Assembly: GCF_026552795.1 (NCBI RefSeq)
Contig: NZ_JANFPI010000002.1
Span: forward strand, 186,001 to 250,000
DNA length: 64,000 nt
Direction of reading: 5' to 3'
From: Ectorhizobium quercum
Lineage (GTDB): Bacteria > Pseudomonadota > Alphaproteobacteria > Rhizobiales > Rhizobiaceae
Part shown: positions 45,494 through 54,369 of the stretch, piece by piece
Numbering within the stretch: the stretch's first letter is position 1
Layout: each line of letters starts with the position of its first letter
Position numbers and translations under genes: made by a program
Notes under the pieces: model-generated
What the model was told of the DNA's origin: nothing
What the model saw: only the letters and a program-made list of their open reading frames with translations
The model's database searches: none

Positions 45494-47679
45494 GCCGCCT
45501 TGGTCTTCGCCTTGCGCGACAGCTTCGACACGACGTTCTCGATCATCCGCATGCCGGCCTCGCCGCCCAGCGTCATGATGGATTCGGGGTGGAACTGCAC
45601 CGCCGCCACCGGCTCCCGGGCATGCTCGATGCCCATGATCGTGCCGTCCTCGCTCTCCGCCGTGATGATGAAATTCCGGTCGAGCGTCGACGGATCGGCG
45701 AAGATGGAGTGGTAACGGCCAACCGTCACCTCCCTGCCGAGCCCCGAAAAGACGATGCCCGGTTCCAGAACGCGGATGCGCGAGGGCTTGCCGTGCATGG
45801 GAACGGCAAGATGGCGCAATTCGCCGCCATAGGCTTCCGCCAGCGCCTGAAGGCCGAGGCAGACGCCGAAGATCGGCAGGTCGCGCGCCCGCGCCCGCTT
45901 GATCGTCGCCTTGCAGTCGAAATCCTTCGGATTGCCCGGTCCCGGCGAAAGCACCACGAGGTCGGGGTCGAGCCGGTCGAACACTTCTTCCGCCACCGGC
46001 GTGCGCACCGTGGTCACGGTTGCGCCGGTCTGGCGGAAATAGTTCGCCAGCGTGTGAACGAAGCTGTCCTCATGGTCGACGAGCAGGATCTTCACGCCCT
46101 GCCCCACCCGGTTGGCGCCGCCGCGGCCGGCTGCATTGTCGGCGTTCCCGGCATTGCGGATGGCGGCTAGCATGGCCGAGGCCTTCAGTTCGGTCTCGGC
46201 TTCCTCTTCCTGCGGATTGGAATCGTTCAGCAGCGTCGCGCCGGCCCGCACTTCGGCGATGCCGTCCTTGACGCGGATGGTGCGCAGCGTCAGCCCCGTG
46301 TTCATGTCGCCGTTGAAGCCGACCATGCCGATGGCGCCGCCATACCAGGCGCGCGGGCTCTTCTCGTGGTTCTCGATGAAGCGCATCGCCCAGAGCTTGG
46401 GCGCTCCCGTGACCGTAACCGCCCAGGCATGGCTGAGGAAGCCGTCGAAGGCGTCCATGCCGTCGCGCAGCCGTCCCTCGATATGATCCACGGTGTGGAT
46501 GAGGCGCGAATACATCTCGATCTGGCGGCGGCCGATGACCTTCACCGAACCCGGCTCGCACACCCGGCTCTTGTCGTTGCGGTCGACGTCCGAGCACATG
46601 GTGAGTTCGGACTCGTCCTTCTTGGAGTTCAGCAGCTTGAGGATCTGTTCCGAGTCGGCGATCGGGTCGTCGCCGCGCTTGATCGTGCCGGAGATCGGGC
46701 AGGTCTCGATGCGGCGGCCGGATACGCGCACGAACATTTCCGGCGACGCGCCGATCAGATATTCCTGCTCGCCCAGATTGATGAAGAAGGAATAGGGCGA
46801 CGGGTTGATGGTCTTCAGGCGGCGGGAAATATCGGAGGGCCGGCTATCGCAGCGCTCCATGAATTTCTGGCCGGGAACCACCTCGAACAGGTCGCCACGG
46901 CGGAAGCTTTCCTTCGCCTTGACCACCAGCGACGCATATTCCCCGGGATGATGGTCGCCGCGCGGCGGAATCGTATCCGTCTTGCGGAACGGATCGGCGG
47001 GAATTTCGGCGCTCTTGCCGGCGGTCGTCAGACCATCCTTGCCGAAATCGTAGGCATCCACCCACGCACGGGCCGAATAATGGTCGACGACGAGGATTTC
47101 GTCCGGCAGGTAGAGCACCATGTCACGCTGGTTCCCGGGCCGGTCCAGCTTCAGCTTGATCGCGTCGAACTGGAAGGCGAGATCGTAGCCGAAGGCACCG
47201 AACAGGCCGATGGCCGAATCTTCCTGCGAATAGAAAAGATCGACGATGGCGCGGAGAACGGAAAAGACCGTCGGAATGCGCGAGCGCTCTTCCTCGGTGA
47301 AAACCCGGTCGGGCTCCCGCACCGTAAGGTCGATACGCCGCGTGGTCGCAGCGCCCGGCACGACGTCCTCCACCGCCTTCAGGCGTTCGGAAATGAAGGA
47401 GAGCAGAACCTCGCCGCGCTCGTTATAGGCCTCGATCCACACGGAACGGCCAAAGCAGGATATGCCGAGCGGCGGATCGACGATGGCCGTGTCCCAGCGG
47501 GTGTAGCGGCCCGGATATTCGTAGTTGGATGAGAAAACCGCGCCGCGCCGCTCGTCCAGTTTCGCGACATAGGCGTCGACCGCGCCTTCATACGGCACCT
47601 CGCGGCGCTTGCGCCGGACCCTGATGCCGCCGCGCGTCTCGTAGGCCTCGGCACCATCGCTTTCAATCACCGTTACCAT
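45490..47679 (-). CDS. trpE(G): Fused anthranilate synthase components I and II
   Basis: 729 residues. N-terminal TrpE domain (about 1-520) with chorismate-site motifs [41 protein letters not shown] and [32 protein letters not shown]-terminal glutamine amidotransferase (about 530-729) with [15 protein letters not shown] (Cys nucleophile) and [13 protein letters not shown] (His/Glu). It makes anthranilate from chorismate and glutamine. The fused form is typical of rhizobia. GGAG precedes ATG 47679. A leader peptide and terminator lie upstream. Confidence 0.97.
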   Translation of the reverse strand: MVTVIESDGAEAYETRGGIRVRRKRREVPYEGAVDAYVAKLDERRGAVFSSNYEYPGRYTRWDTAIVDPPLGISCFGRSVWIEAYNERGEVLLSFISERLKAVEDVVPGAATTRRIDLTVREPDRVFTEEERSRIPTVFSVLRAIVDLFYSQEDSAIGLFGAFGYDLAFQFDAIKLKLDRPGNQRDMVLYLPDEILVVDHYSARAWVDAYDFGKDGLTTAGKSAEIPADPFRKTDTIPPRGDHHPGEYASLVVKAKESFRRGDLFEVVPGQKFMERCDSRPSDISRRLKTINPSPYSFFINLGEQEYLIGASPEMFVRVSGRRIETCPISGTIKRGDDPIADSEQILKLLNSKKDESELTMCSDVDRNDKSRVCEPGSVKVIGRRQIEMYSRLIHTVDHIEGRLRDGMDAFDGFLSHAWAVTVTGAPKLWAMRFIENHEKSPRAWYGGAIGMVGFNGDMNTGLTLRTIRVKDGIAEVRAGATLLNDSNPQEEEAETELKASAMLAAIRNAGNADNAAGRGGANRVGQGVKILLVDHEDSFVHTLANYFRQTGATVTTVRTPVAEEVFDRLDPDLVVLSPGPGNPKDFDCKATIKRARARDLPIFGVCLGLQALAEAYGGELRHLAVPMHGKPSRIRVLEPGIVFSGLGREVTVGRYHSIFADPSTLDRNFIITAESEDGTIMGIEHAREPVAAVQFHPESIMTLGGEAGMRMIENVVSKLSRKAKTKAA

Positions 47680-47726
47680 TTTTTCGTCTCTCCATCATCC
47701 GAACGCCCGGGTCAGACGGCCGGATA

Positions 47727-47758
47727 CGAAAAAAGCCGCCTGACATTCCGGGCGGCTT
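47727..47758 (-). terminator. trp attenuator: Rho-independent terminator
   Basis: GCCGCC and GGCGGC pair around a roughly 10-base loop, followed by TTTTTTCG on the minus strand, between the Trp leader peptide and trpE(G). It is the terminator stem of a classical transcription attenuator. Confidence 0.85.
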
Positions 47759-47784
47759 GTTGTCTGGTCCGTGGACACAACTGA

Positions 47785-47844
47785 TCAAGGCCGCTTCGAG
47801 CAGACCCGCCACCAGTTGGCAATGTTCACGGACACGTTCATCAT
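47785..47844 (-). CDS. trpL: Trp leader peptide, 19 codons
   Basis: MMNVSVNIANWWRVCSKRP with tandem Trp codons 11-12, ending 105 bases before trpE(G). The NI-NWW- pattern resembles the rhizobial peTrpL peptides. The start AUG lies only about 9 bases after the -10 element, with no room for a Shine-Dalgarno, suggesting a near-leaderless transcript as known for the Sinorhizobium trpL. The ribosome stalled at WW would block the terminator stem. Confidence 0.85.
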   Translation of the reverse strand: MMNVSVNIANWWRVCSKRP

Positions 47845-47853
47845 GACGGAAAT

Positions 47854-47882
47854 TGTTAGCGTGGACGAAAGGGGAACGCAAG
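47854..47882 (-). promoter_or_regulatory. Promoter of the trpL-trpE(G) transcript
   Basis: CTTGCG (47882-47877), 17 bases, CTAACA (47859-47854) on the minus strand. The same -35 sequence and spacing as at leuL. Confidence 0.65.
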
Positions 47883-47967
47883 CGGCAATTGTCGCGCGCC
47901 CGGGCAATTGCACCGCAACCGATCCGGTGCCCCACGCGTTTCTCCAGGACGAGAAGAGGAACAAGCC

Positions 47968-48783
47968 ATGCTGAAATCCGCATCCGCCCTTGCCGCGCTC
48001 GTCTTCCTCGCCTCGGCGGCGCCGCCGCCCGTCGGCCCGGTGCCGGAGGAAAAGCCCGCTCAGGAGCAGGCCCCGGCGCCCGAGGCGAAGCCGGAGACGC
48101 CGGAAACCGGCATGCCCGATGCTCCGCCCGCCGCGCAGGCACCCGTGCCGGAGGAAAAACCGGTGCTGGAGGAAAAGCCGGAAACATCGGGCAAGGACGA
48201 CGCAGGCGCCCGGCAGGAGCCCGAGAATGCCGAAGAGCTTTCCGCCTGCATCAAGACCCTGGAGGAAAGCGGCGCTGTTTTCCGCACCCTCCCCAGGCAG
48301 AGCGGCCCGGGCGCCTGCGGCATCGAAAACCCGATCGAGCTTTCCGAACCGGCCCCCGGCCTGCGCCTCGATCCGCCGGCAGTGCTGCGCTGTGCGGCGG
48401 CATTGAGCGTCGTCGAATGGACGCGCGAGATCGCCGTCCCGGTTGCGCGCAAGGCCTTTCCCGGCAAACGCATCACCGCGCTCTCCAACGCCTCCTCCTA
48501 TGTCTGCCGCAACCGCAACACCGAGCAGACGGGCAAGGTTTCCGAACATGCCAGAGGCAACGCCATCGACATCTCCGCCGTCACCTTTTCGGACGGGGAA
48601 ACCCTCACCATGAAACCACGCCGCGAGGACGGCGACATGGCCGGCGCCTTCCAGCGCAGCCTCACGGCCTCGGCCTGCCTCTATTTCACCACCGTCCTCT
48701 CCCCCGGCAGCGACGCCACCCATCAGGACCATCTGCATCTCGACATCATCGAACGCAAGAACGGCTATCGCTACTGCCGGTGA
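47968..48783 (+). CDS. Extensin-like domain protein, secreted
   Basis: 271 residues from ATG 47968 (MLKSASALAALVFLASAAPP) after GAGGAAC; an upstream in-frame ATG lacks a signal. A short signal peptide precedes a Pro/Glu/Ala-rich linker (about 22-100), then the extensin-like domain (about 105-271) with SYVCRNRN, SEHARGNAIDISAV and HQDHLHLDIIE, whose His/Asp set resembles a D-Ala-D-Ala carboxypeptidase metal site. Periplasmic; probably acts on the cell wall. Divergent from trpL. Confidence 0.9.
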   Translation: MLKSASALAALVFLASAAPPPVGPVPEEKPAQEQAPAPEAKPETPETGMPDAPPAAQAPVPEEKPVLEEKPETSGKDDAGARQEPENAEELSACIKTLEESGAVFRTLPRQSGPGACGIENPIELSEPAPGLRLDPPAVLRCAAALSVVEWTREIAVPVARKAFPGKRITALSNASSYVCRNRNTEQTGKVSEHARGNAIDISAVTFSDGETLTMKPRREDGDMAGAFQRSLTASACLYFTTVLSPGSDATHQDHLHLDIIERKNGYRYCR

Positions 48784-48787
48784 ATCG

Positions 48788-48812
48788 AAAAGGGCGGCCC
48801 GTGAGCCGCCCC
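48788..48812 (-). terminator. Terminator of the TonB-dependent receptor gene
   Basis: GGGGCGGC and GCCGCCC pair around CCGTGA (or TCACGG on the other strand), followed by TTTTCG on the minus strand. The stem is also close to the extensin-like stop. Confidence 0.7.
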
Positions 48813-48835
48813 TCGTTCGATGAAACGTGGATCGC

Positions 48836-51061
48836 TCAGAAACGCTTCGTCAGCGAAATCTTGAACGTGCGCCCCGCCTCCGAATAGAAATCGACCGGCT
48901 GGTTCGCATTGACCACAGAATTCGAACCCGGATTGACGTCGCGCGCGGCGATCGCGTTCCAGTATTTCTTGTCGAAGATGTTGTAGACGCCCGCCTGCAC
49001 GCGAAGCCCCTTGACCTGCTCCGGTTCCCACCAGCCGGTGAGGTTGGCGATGGCGTAGGCCGGCGCATCGTAAGTCGTGGTCTTGTTGTCGTCACGCGCA
49101 CGGCTGGAGTAGATGCCGGTCAGTTCCGTGCCCCAGCTTTCCTGTTCGTAACCGATGCCGACAATGGACTTGAACGGCGCGACCGAGCTGAGCAGTGTGC
49201 CATCCTCCTTGTTCTTGCCATAGGCGTAGGCAAGAGAGGCATGCGTGAAGAAACCGTTGGCGAATTCCTTGCGGATCTTCGCTTCGACACCGGAAATCTC
49301 GACACGCGCGACGTTGCGGTACTGGAACAGCGTTCCCTGACCACCGGTCCACGGACTGGTGAAGAGGTCAGTCGTCGTCGATTCGTTCAGGATATAGTTC
49401 CGATACCTGTTATGGAACAGGTTCAGGCCGGCAGTGAGGTCGTCCCCCTCGTATTTCGCGCCGATCTCGAAGCCGTTGCTGGTTTCGGGCTTCAGATCGG
49501 AATTGCCAAGCACCGCGTAGCCGGAACTGATATTGGAGAAGTTCAGGTAAAGCTCGTTCACCGTCGGAGCGCGATAGGCCGTCGACCACTGCGCAAAGAC
49601 CTGGAGTTCAGGCGTGACATCGTAGCTGGCCAGCAGCTTCGGCGAGAAGCGCGAACCGTCCTGCCCCTTCGGCAGCCCGAAGGTATTGTAGCCGCTGTTC
49701 GTCGAGGTGGACCCGCTCGGATCGTAATCGTACCAGTCGAACCGGAGACCGGGCGTCAGCTTGAAGCCCGTCTCGGCGAAAGCGACTTCATCCTCGACAT
49801 AAAGGCCCAGACGATTCCCCTCGACTTTTGGCATGTCGGCCGAGGAAGTCCCTCCGAGCGCGTACAGATATTCCTTGAAATCGAAGGTTTCGAAATTGCC
49901 GCCAACCCGGACGGTGTGATCGAGAGAACCCGACTCGAAGCTCGATATGAACCCTCCTGTCAGACCGAAAGCGCTCTGCCGGTAGCTGTCCTCGCGCTCA
50001 TAGGCTGCACCGCTGCTGATGACGTTTCCTTCGGAACCCGCTTCCTTCGACAAACGCTGCCAGTAGGCGGTGAACTGGGCCGCGTCGATAAGGGCGTCGG
50101 CCGACTGAGCTTCGTAGCCGTAGTCGAGCGACACGCGTTCGCGCAGCGTGTCGTCCCATCCCGTGTACGGGAAATAGGTATTGTGCAATGTCAGGAGATC
50201 GGTGTCCGTGTCGCGTTCGAAACGCTCCAGGGTCACACCCACGCGATGCCCGCCCTCAAGGTCCTGACGCAGCTTGAACAGCAGGTTGTTCTGGTCGTAA
50301 TCGGCCGGGTTGGCCTTGGTCCGGGTCGGGCCGATGACATTGACATCGCCCTTGGTGCGGCTTTCATCGCCGCGCTGATAAGCACCTTGGAACAGAATGG
50401 AGGTGTTCTGAATCTTCTTCGCCACGGCCACCGAGCCGCCGAAGCTCTTGTCCCTGCTGTCGAAGCCCGACTTGGTGATGGCACCCCAGTCACGGCCTTC
50501 GCCGATCACGTCCTCCGGTTCGAGCGTGCGCAGAACCAGTGCGCCGCCCAGAGCGCCGGAACCGGCACGGCTGGAATCGGCACCGCGCAGCACGTCGACC
50601 GTCGACAGCGAGGAGAAGTCGAAGCTGGAATTGGAGTCGCTGAAGCTGCTGGTCGCCGTCCCGGCGCGGGCAAAATTCTCGAAATAGGGAATCGGAATGC
50701 CGTCGACCAGCGTTACGACGCGCGATTGGCCGAGGCCGCGAATATAGAGGCCGCCCGGCTTGCCCGGTTTCGTGTCGACGAAATCCACACCCGGCTCGGT
50801 CGTGTTGCCGAGATCCTTGATGCTGCCGATTTCCTTCTCGCGAAGCGTCTGCGCCGTCGTGGTCGATGCCAGGGGCGTATCGGCAGCCCCCTCCTGGAGC
50901 TTCTGGCGTGCCGTTTTGCCCGTCGTCTTCACGACGATCGTGCTCAGAACCGGGCTGTCAGCGGCGGCTTGCGTTTCCTGCGCCACGGCCGCGCCGGATG
51001 CCGTCAGACCAGAAATGGCCGTGCAGGCCAGCAGCGCAACCCGAAAATTCCGGTAATTCAT
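48836..51061 (-). CDS. TonB-dependent outer membrane receptor, haem/haemoglobin type
   Basis: 741 residues from ATG 51061 (MNYRNFRVALLACTAISGL) after AGGGG; signal peptide ends near AAVAQ. The plug domain (about 50-170) includes GLYIRGLGQSRVVTLVDGIPIPYFENF, the family pattern for haem/haemoglobin receptors; the barrel carries FAQWSTAYRAPTVNELYLN, an FRAP-like motif used in haem uptake, and the chain ends TFKISLTKRF with terminal Phe. It takes up haem or another iron source through TonB. Two TGA-N9-TCA boxes lie in its promoter region. No hmu transport genes adjoin it. Confidence 0.9.
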   Translation of the reverse strand: MNYRNFRVALLACTAISGLTASGAAVAQETQAAADSPVLSTIVVKTTGKTARQKLQEGAADTPLASTTTAQTLREKEIGSIKDLGNTTEPGVDFVDTKPGKPGGLYIRGLGQSRVVTLVDGIPIPYFENFARAGTATSSFSDSNSSFDFSSLSTVDVLRGADSSRAGSGALGGALVLRTLEPEDVIGEGRDWGAITKSGFDSRDKSFGGSVAVAKKIQNTSILFQGAYQRGDESRTKGDVNVIGPTRTKANPADYDQNNLLFKLRQDLEGGHRVGVTLERFERDTDTDLLTLHNTYFPYTGWDDTLRERVSLDYGYEAQSADALIDAAQFTAYWQRLSKEAGSEGNVISSGAAYEREDSYRQSAFGLTGGFISSFESGSLDHTVRVGGNFETFDFKEYLYALGGTSSADMPKVEGNRLGLYVEDEVAFAETGFKLTPGLRFDWYDYDPSGSTSTNSGYNTFGLPKGQDGSRFSPKLLASYDVTPELQVFAQWSTAYRAPTVNELYLNFSNISSGYAVLGNSDLKPETSNGFEIGAKYEGDDLTAGLNLFHNRYRNYILNESTTTDLFTSPWTGGQGTLFQYRNVARVEISGVEAKIRKEFANGFFTHASLAYAYGKNKEDGTLLSSVAPFKSIVGIGYEQESWGTELTGIYSSRARDDNKTTTYDAPAYAIANLTGWWEPEQVKGLRVQAGVYNIFDKKYWNAIAARDVNPGSNSVVNANQPVDFYSEAGRTFKISLTKRF

Positions 51062-51140
51062 GTATGTTTCCCCTGTGCGGCGCATGCCTTTCGGGGGTGG
51101 GATCGCGTGACATCGACAGGCCCCGTCGGCGAAATTATCT

Positions 51141-51155
51141 TGAGTCATAATCTCA
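51141..51155. promoter_or_regulatory. Iron-responsive operator (IRO-type) box 1
   Basis: TGAGTCATAATCTCA has the TGA-N9-TCA form of RirA operators and sits inside the inverted repeat CTTGAG-TCATAAT-CTCAAG. It lies 80 bases upstream of the TonB receptor start. Confidence 0.55.
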
Positions 51156-51183
51156 AGTTACAATTTCGTGACGTATTATAAGG

Positions 51184-51198
51184 TGACTGAGGAAGTCA
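51184..51198. promoter_or_regulatory. Iron-responsive operator (IRO-type) box 2
   Basis: TGACTGAGGAAGTCA, again TGA-N9-TCA, 28 bases from box 1 toward the divergent UPF0114 gene. On the minus strand TTGACT overlaps its right part and TATAAT follows 13 bases later, so it overlaps the probable receptor promoter. Confidence 0.45.
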
Positions 51199-51311
51199 AG
51201 ATTACAATTGCAAAATTCGGACACATTTCGCAACTGCGAAAGCGCCCCCTTGCGAAACCCCGGTTCCGCGCACTATTTGCACCGCAGCGCAACCGGAGAC
51301 ATTGCACTTCC

Positions 51312-51830
51312 ATGAAATCACTCGAAATCCTCGTTGAGCGGATCATCCTTTCGAGCCGCTGGCTGCTGGTCGTCTTCTATCTCGGCCTCGTCGCGGCGCT
51401 GGCCGTCTATGCCGTGTCCTTCGCCTACAAGTTCATCAAGGTGGCGGGCGACGTCTTCACCCTCGGCGAAGCCGAGATGATCCTCGCCATGCTCGGCCTG
51501 ATCGATGCCGCACTCGTTGCCAGCCTCATCGTGATGGTCATGATTTCCGGCTACGAGAACTTCGTCAGCCGGTTCGACGATACCGACGCCGACGTGTCCT
51601 TCCTCGGAAAGCTCGACTCAGGCAGCCTCAAGATCAAGGTCGCCTCCTCCATCGTCGCCATTTCCTCGATCCACCTGTTGCAGGTGTTCCTGAACTCCAG
51701 CCAGTACTCGGATTCGAGGATCATGTGGCTGACGCTGATGCACATCGCCTTCGTGATTTCAGCCGTCATGCTCGGCTATCTCGAAAAGGTCATGGCCTCG
51801 GTCAAGGCCGCCGGCAAGCAGAAGCTCTGA
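51312..51830 (+). CDS. UPF0114/TIGR00645 (YqhA-like) membrane protein
   Basis: 172 residues from ATG 51312 (MKSLEILVERIILSSRWLLV); ribosome binding site is weak (GGAG 13 bases away) and the frame is open 48 codons further, without family similarity. Four helices; LVVFYLGLVAALAVYAVSF, IDAALVASLIVMVMISGYENFVSRFDD and SSIVAISSIHLLQVF are family blocks. The family is widely conserved but its role is unclear. It is divergent from the TonB receptor and shares its iron-type operator region. Confidence 0.9.
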   Translation: MKSLEILVERIILSSRWLLVVFYLGLVAALAVYAVSFAYKFIKVAGDVFTLGEAEMILAMLGLIDAALVASLIVMVMISGYENFVSRFDDTDADVSFLGKLDSGSLKIKVASSIVAISSIHLLQVFLNSSQYSDSRIMWLTLMHIAFVISAVMLGYLEKVMASVKAAGKQKL

Positions 51831-51835
51831 AAAGA

Positions 51836-51868
51836 AAAAGGCCGCATGGGCACGCATGCGGCCTTTCC
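51836..51868. terminator. Bidirectional terminator
   Basis: AAAAAGGCCGCATG and CATGCGGCCTTT pair around GGCACG, with A-run before and T-run after. It serves both the UPF0114 gene and the convergent DUF2333 gene. Confidence 0.85.
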
Positions 51869-51890
51869 CCGTCCGTTGCGGCGCAAGGCG

Positions 51891-53006
51891 TCAGCGGTCG
51901 AGAACGCTGCGCAGTTCGACCAGGTTGGAGCGCAGCCTCAGGATTCGGAAGCCCATCGTCGACAGATGGGACGGCATGATGATCCCGTCTTCCCGGCCGT
52001 TGGAAATGATCCACGGCTGGATGTTGAGCGCGGCGCGCGTCTGGGTCAACGTATCGCTCCACAGCTGCGTCAGGTTCCGCTCGCGCACGACCTGCGAGAA
52101 ATCCGCGCCCGCCGCCGAAAGCACGCCGTAATAGCCGTAGAGCTGCCCGTAGGCGAACCAGAAGCGGTCGTCTGCGCGGAAGTCGAACCAGCCGCGATTG
52201 TGGAACTCCGCGCGCTCGGCCAGGATCGCCGACGTCGAGCCAATGTCGTTGGCGATGCGGTCGATGAACTGCACGAAGTTGTCGGCGCGGGTGTCGAAGG
52301 TCGAGGAGCAGTTCTCCAGCGACGCGTTGAACTTGCGCAGGCTCGATTCGGCGGCGCGATAATAGCTCGGCGTCGGCGTCTTCGGCCCGAACGGATCGAG
52401 GCCGAAATACCAGGAATATTCGTCGAACTGCATGTTGCCGCGCGCGTTCTGGAGGTCCTGGTTCACGCCCGATGTGCCGCGCACGCGGCCGAGCGAATCG
52501 ACGAGTTCGACCGCAGTGCGCCGGATGGCCTGGTTCACCCCGCGCTGGAACGACGCCTTGTTGTCGAAGAAGGGCGTATGATCCCAGTCGACGCCGAACA
52601 GGCCGATCCGGTAGGCGAGCATCGACGAAACCCAGCCATTCTGGTTGACGTTGAAATCGATCAGGTCGGCAGTCACGTCGACGATGGCCGATGTCTGGCA
52701 GACCCTTGCGCCCGTCGTCGAGGGGATTTCCTGCCCGGCGATCGCCGGACGCGCGGCAAGCTCGTATTTCGCGATGAAATCGGGATCGAAGCCGGTCCAG
52801 CGCTGCGTCTGCCAGACGAAGGCGCCATAGAAGATCAGCACGATGGCCAGAATGGCCGCGACGATCGCCTTGTGAAGCAGTCCACGGTCCCTGTACCAGC
52901 CGTGTACGGCCATGAACGGCCAGACGAGCGCCGCCACGACAAGCCCGCAGACACGTCGGATGCCGGCCCAGAGGCTTCGGAACAAGGCGAAAACGGGGTC
53001 GAGCAT
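51891..53006 (-). CDS. DUF2333 family membrane protein
   Basis: 371 residues from ATG 53006 (MLDPVFALFRSLWAG) after AGGAGAAACTG. One N-terminal helix (about 42-65, AILAIVLIFYGAFVWQ) then a long periplasmic domain with GWVSSMLAYRIGLFGVDWDHTPFFDNKASFQRGV, typical of DUF2333. Function unknown; conserved in alphaproteobacteria. Follows an uncharacterised coiled-coil-like gene by 138 bases on the same strand. Confidence 0.85.
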   Translation of the reverse strand: MLDPVFALFRSLWAGIRRVCGLVVAALVWPFMAVHGWYRDRGLLHKAIVAAILAIVLIFYGAFVWQTQRWTGFDPDFIAKYELAARPAIAGQEIPSTTGARVCQTSAIVDVTADLIDFNVNQNGWVSSMLAYRIGLFGVDWDHTPFFDNKASFQRGVNQAIRRTAVELVDSLGRVRGTSGVNQDLQNARGNMQFDEYSWYFGLDPFGPKTPTPSYYRAAESSLRKFNASLENCSSTFDTRADNFVQFIDRIANDIGSTSAILAERAEFHNRGWFDFRADDRFWFAYGQLYGYYGVLSAAGADFSQVVRERNLTQLWSDTLTQTRAALNIQPWIISNGREDGIIMPSHLSTMGFRILRLRSNLVELRSVLDR

Positions 53007-53144
53007 CAGTTTCTCCTGTAGCGTGCGCGGGCGAACGGCCTCTCCCCATGAGATAGGCTTCCGCCGCGCGCCTGACAACAGCGGCCCCGCGCCTTTTCAC
53101 CGAATGCCTGCGGAACGGTAAACCGGACCCATTGCGAAGAGCGC

Positions 53145-54155
53145 TCAGGCCCGGCTGCGCGGCCCGGAAACGGCCCCGAAACGCCGGGCAAGCGCGTCGT
53201 CGATCGCCGCCTTGCGGCGCATCGTCTCGGCATGGGTCAGGATGCCCTGTTGCGCCAGCGCCCGCATCGTGGCGACGGGACCCACCGCTGTGGAAACGGT
53301 GTCCGCCTCGCCGCCGGCGATGACCGCCCGATGAAGAAGAACGCCGCGCTGGAGTTCGATCGTCAGCTTTTCCGAAAGCAGCGTGCGCGCCGCCAGCCCG
53401 GCATTGAGCGCATCGGTGTAGTGGACCGACAGCGCCGCCAGATGGTCCCTGGCCTCATAGAGCGCGAAGCATCCCGCCTCGTCCGTCCGCGCCTCGTCGA
53501 GTGCTGCCTGCCGCCGCTCCCTTTCCCTGGAAAGCGCTGCGCGGTCCCCCTCATCGGCGGTGGACAGCAAAAGAACGGCTTCCGTCAGCGGCAACCGCAG
53601 CTCCCCGGCCCTCCTCCGCGCCGCTTCCAGATCGGTCAATGCCGTCCGCCGCCGCTCGATTGCCCGTTCCACAACGGCGTCGGCCTGAGCATGACAGCGC
53701 CGGAGCGTGGCCTTTTCTCCCTCCAGCATGTCGAGAACGGCTTCGATGTGCGCAAATCCGCCTTCGATCTCGTCGGCAAGCGCCGCCAGGGCCCGATGAT
53801 CGGAAACGACCACCAGCGGGCGGTTTCTGCGCAGAAACGGCGAACGGGCACGCTCCACTTCCGAACGCCTGATCCGTTCGAAATCCGACATGAAGCCGTC
53901 CATCGCCGCCTCCGTCGCGAACACCAGTTCCAGCAATGCGGCTTCCAGCGCAGCGGCGTGCAGGCGCAGCGCCGCCATGCGCTCCTCGCCGCTGCCGTCC
54001 TCGCCCTTGCCGTCGCGTTCCAGCCGTTCGAGCGCGGCGGCGGCCAGTTCGACGGTTTCGAGAAACGTCGCGGAGGCCTGCCGCGCACCGGCAAGATGCG
54101 CCTCTATCATGTCGGAAACCGGCTCCGGCAACTCATTCTCCTCGGGTAACGGCAT
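53145..54155 (-). CDS. Hypothetical protein, helical/coiled-coil-rich
   Basis: 336 residues from ATG 54155 (MPLPEENELPEPVSD); AAGGAGGGG lies 12 bases before it, a loose spacing. Rich in Ala/Glu/Arg/Leu with long helical stretches (ALERLERDGKGEDGSGEERMAALRLHAAALEAALLELVF, AIERRRTALTDLEAARRR). No signal peptide or membrane helix. The C-terminal segment has LAQQGILTHAETMRRKAAIDDALARRFG. No domain recognised. Possibly acts with DUF2333 since the two genes are in tandem; that is inference. Confidence 0.65.
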   Translation of the reverse strand: MPLPEENELPEPVSDMIEAHLAGARQASATFLETVELAAAALERLERDGKGEDGSGEERMAALRLHAAALEAALLELVFATEAAMDGFMSDFERIRRSEVERARSPFLRRNRPLVVVSDHRALAALADEIEGGFAHIEAVLDMLEGEKATLRRCHAQADAVVERAIERRRTALTDLEAARRRAGELRLPLTEAVLLLSTADEGDRAALSRERERRQAALDEARTDEAGCFALYEARDHLAALSVHYTDALNAGLAARTLLSEKLTIELQRGVLLHRAVIAGGEADTVSTAVGPVATMRALAQQGILTHAETMRRKAAIDDALARRFGAVSGPRSRA

Positions 54156-54369
54156 GCGGATCGATCCCCTCCTTTTAGCCGAGGCCGGCCGAAAACGGTA
54201 TCCCCCCGGAGACGTCCGGGGGCCTGCCAGCCACGCCGCCGGCGTTCTTTTCCGGTGACAGCAGGGTGCGCAGGCTGTAATGGCAGCGGAAAGGCGGATG
54301 CCGCTCTTTCCGGCTCCGGCCATCCTTGCTACAAGCGCGGCTGGACGAACCATCGGGAGACAAGGGACA

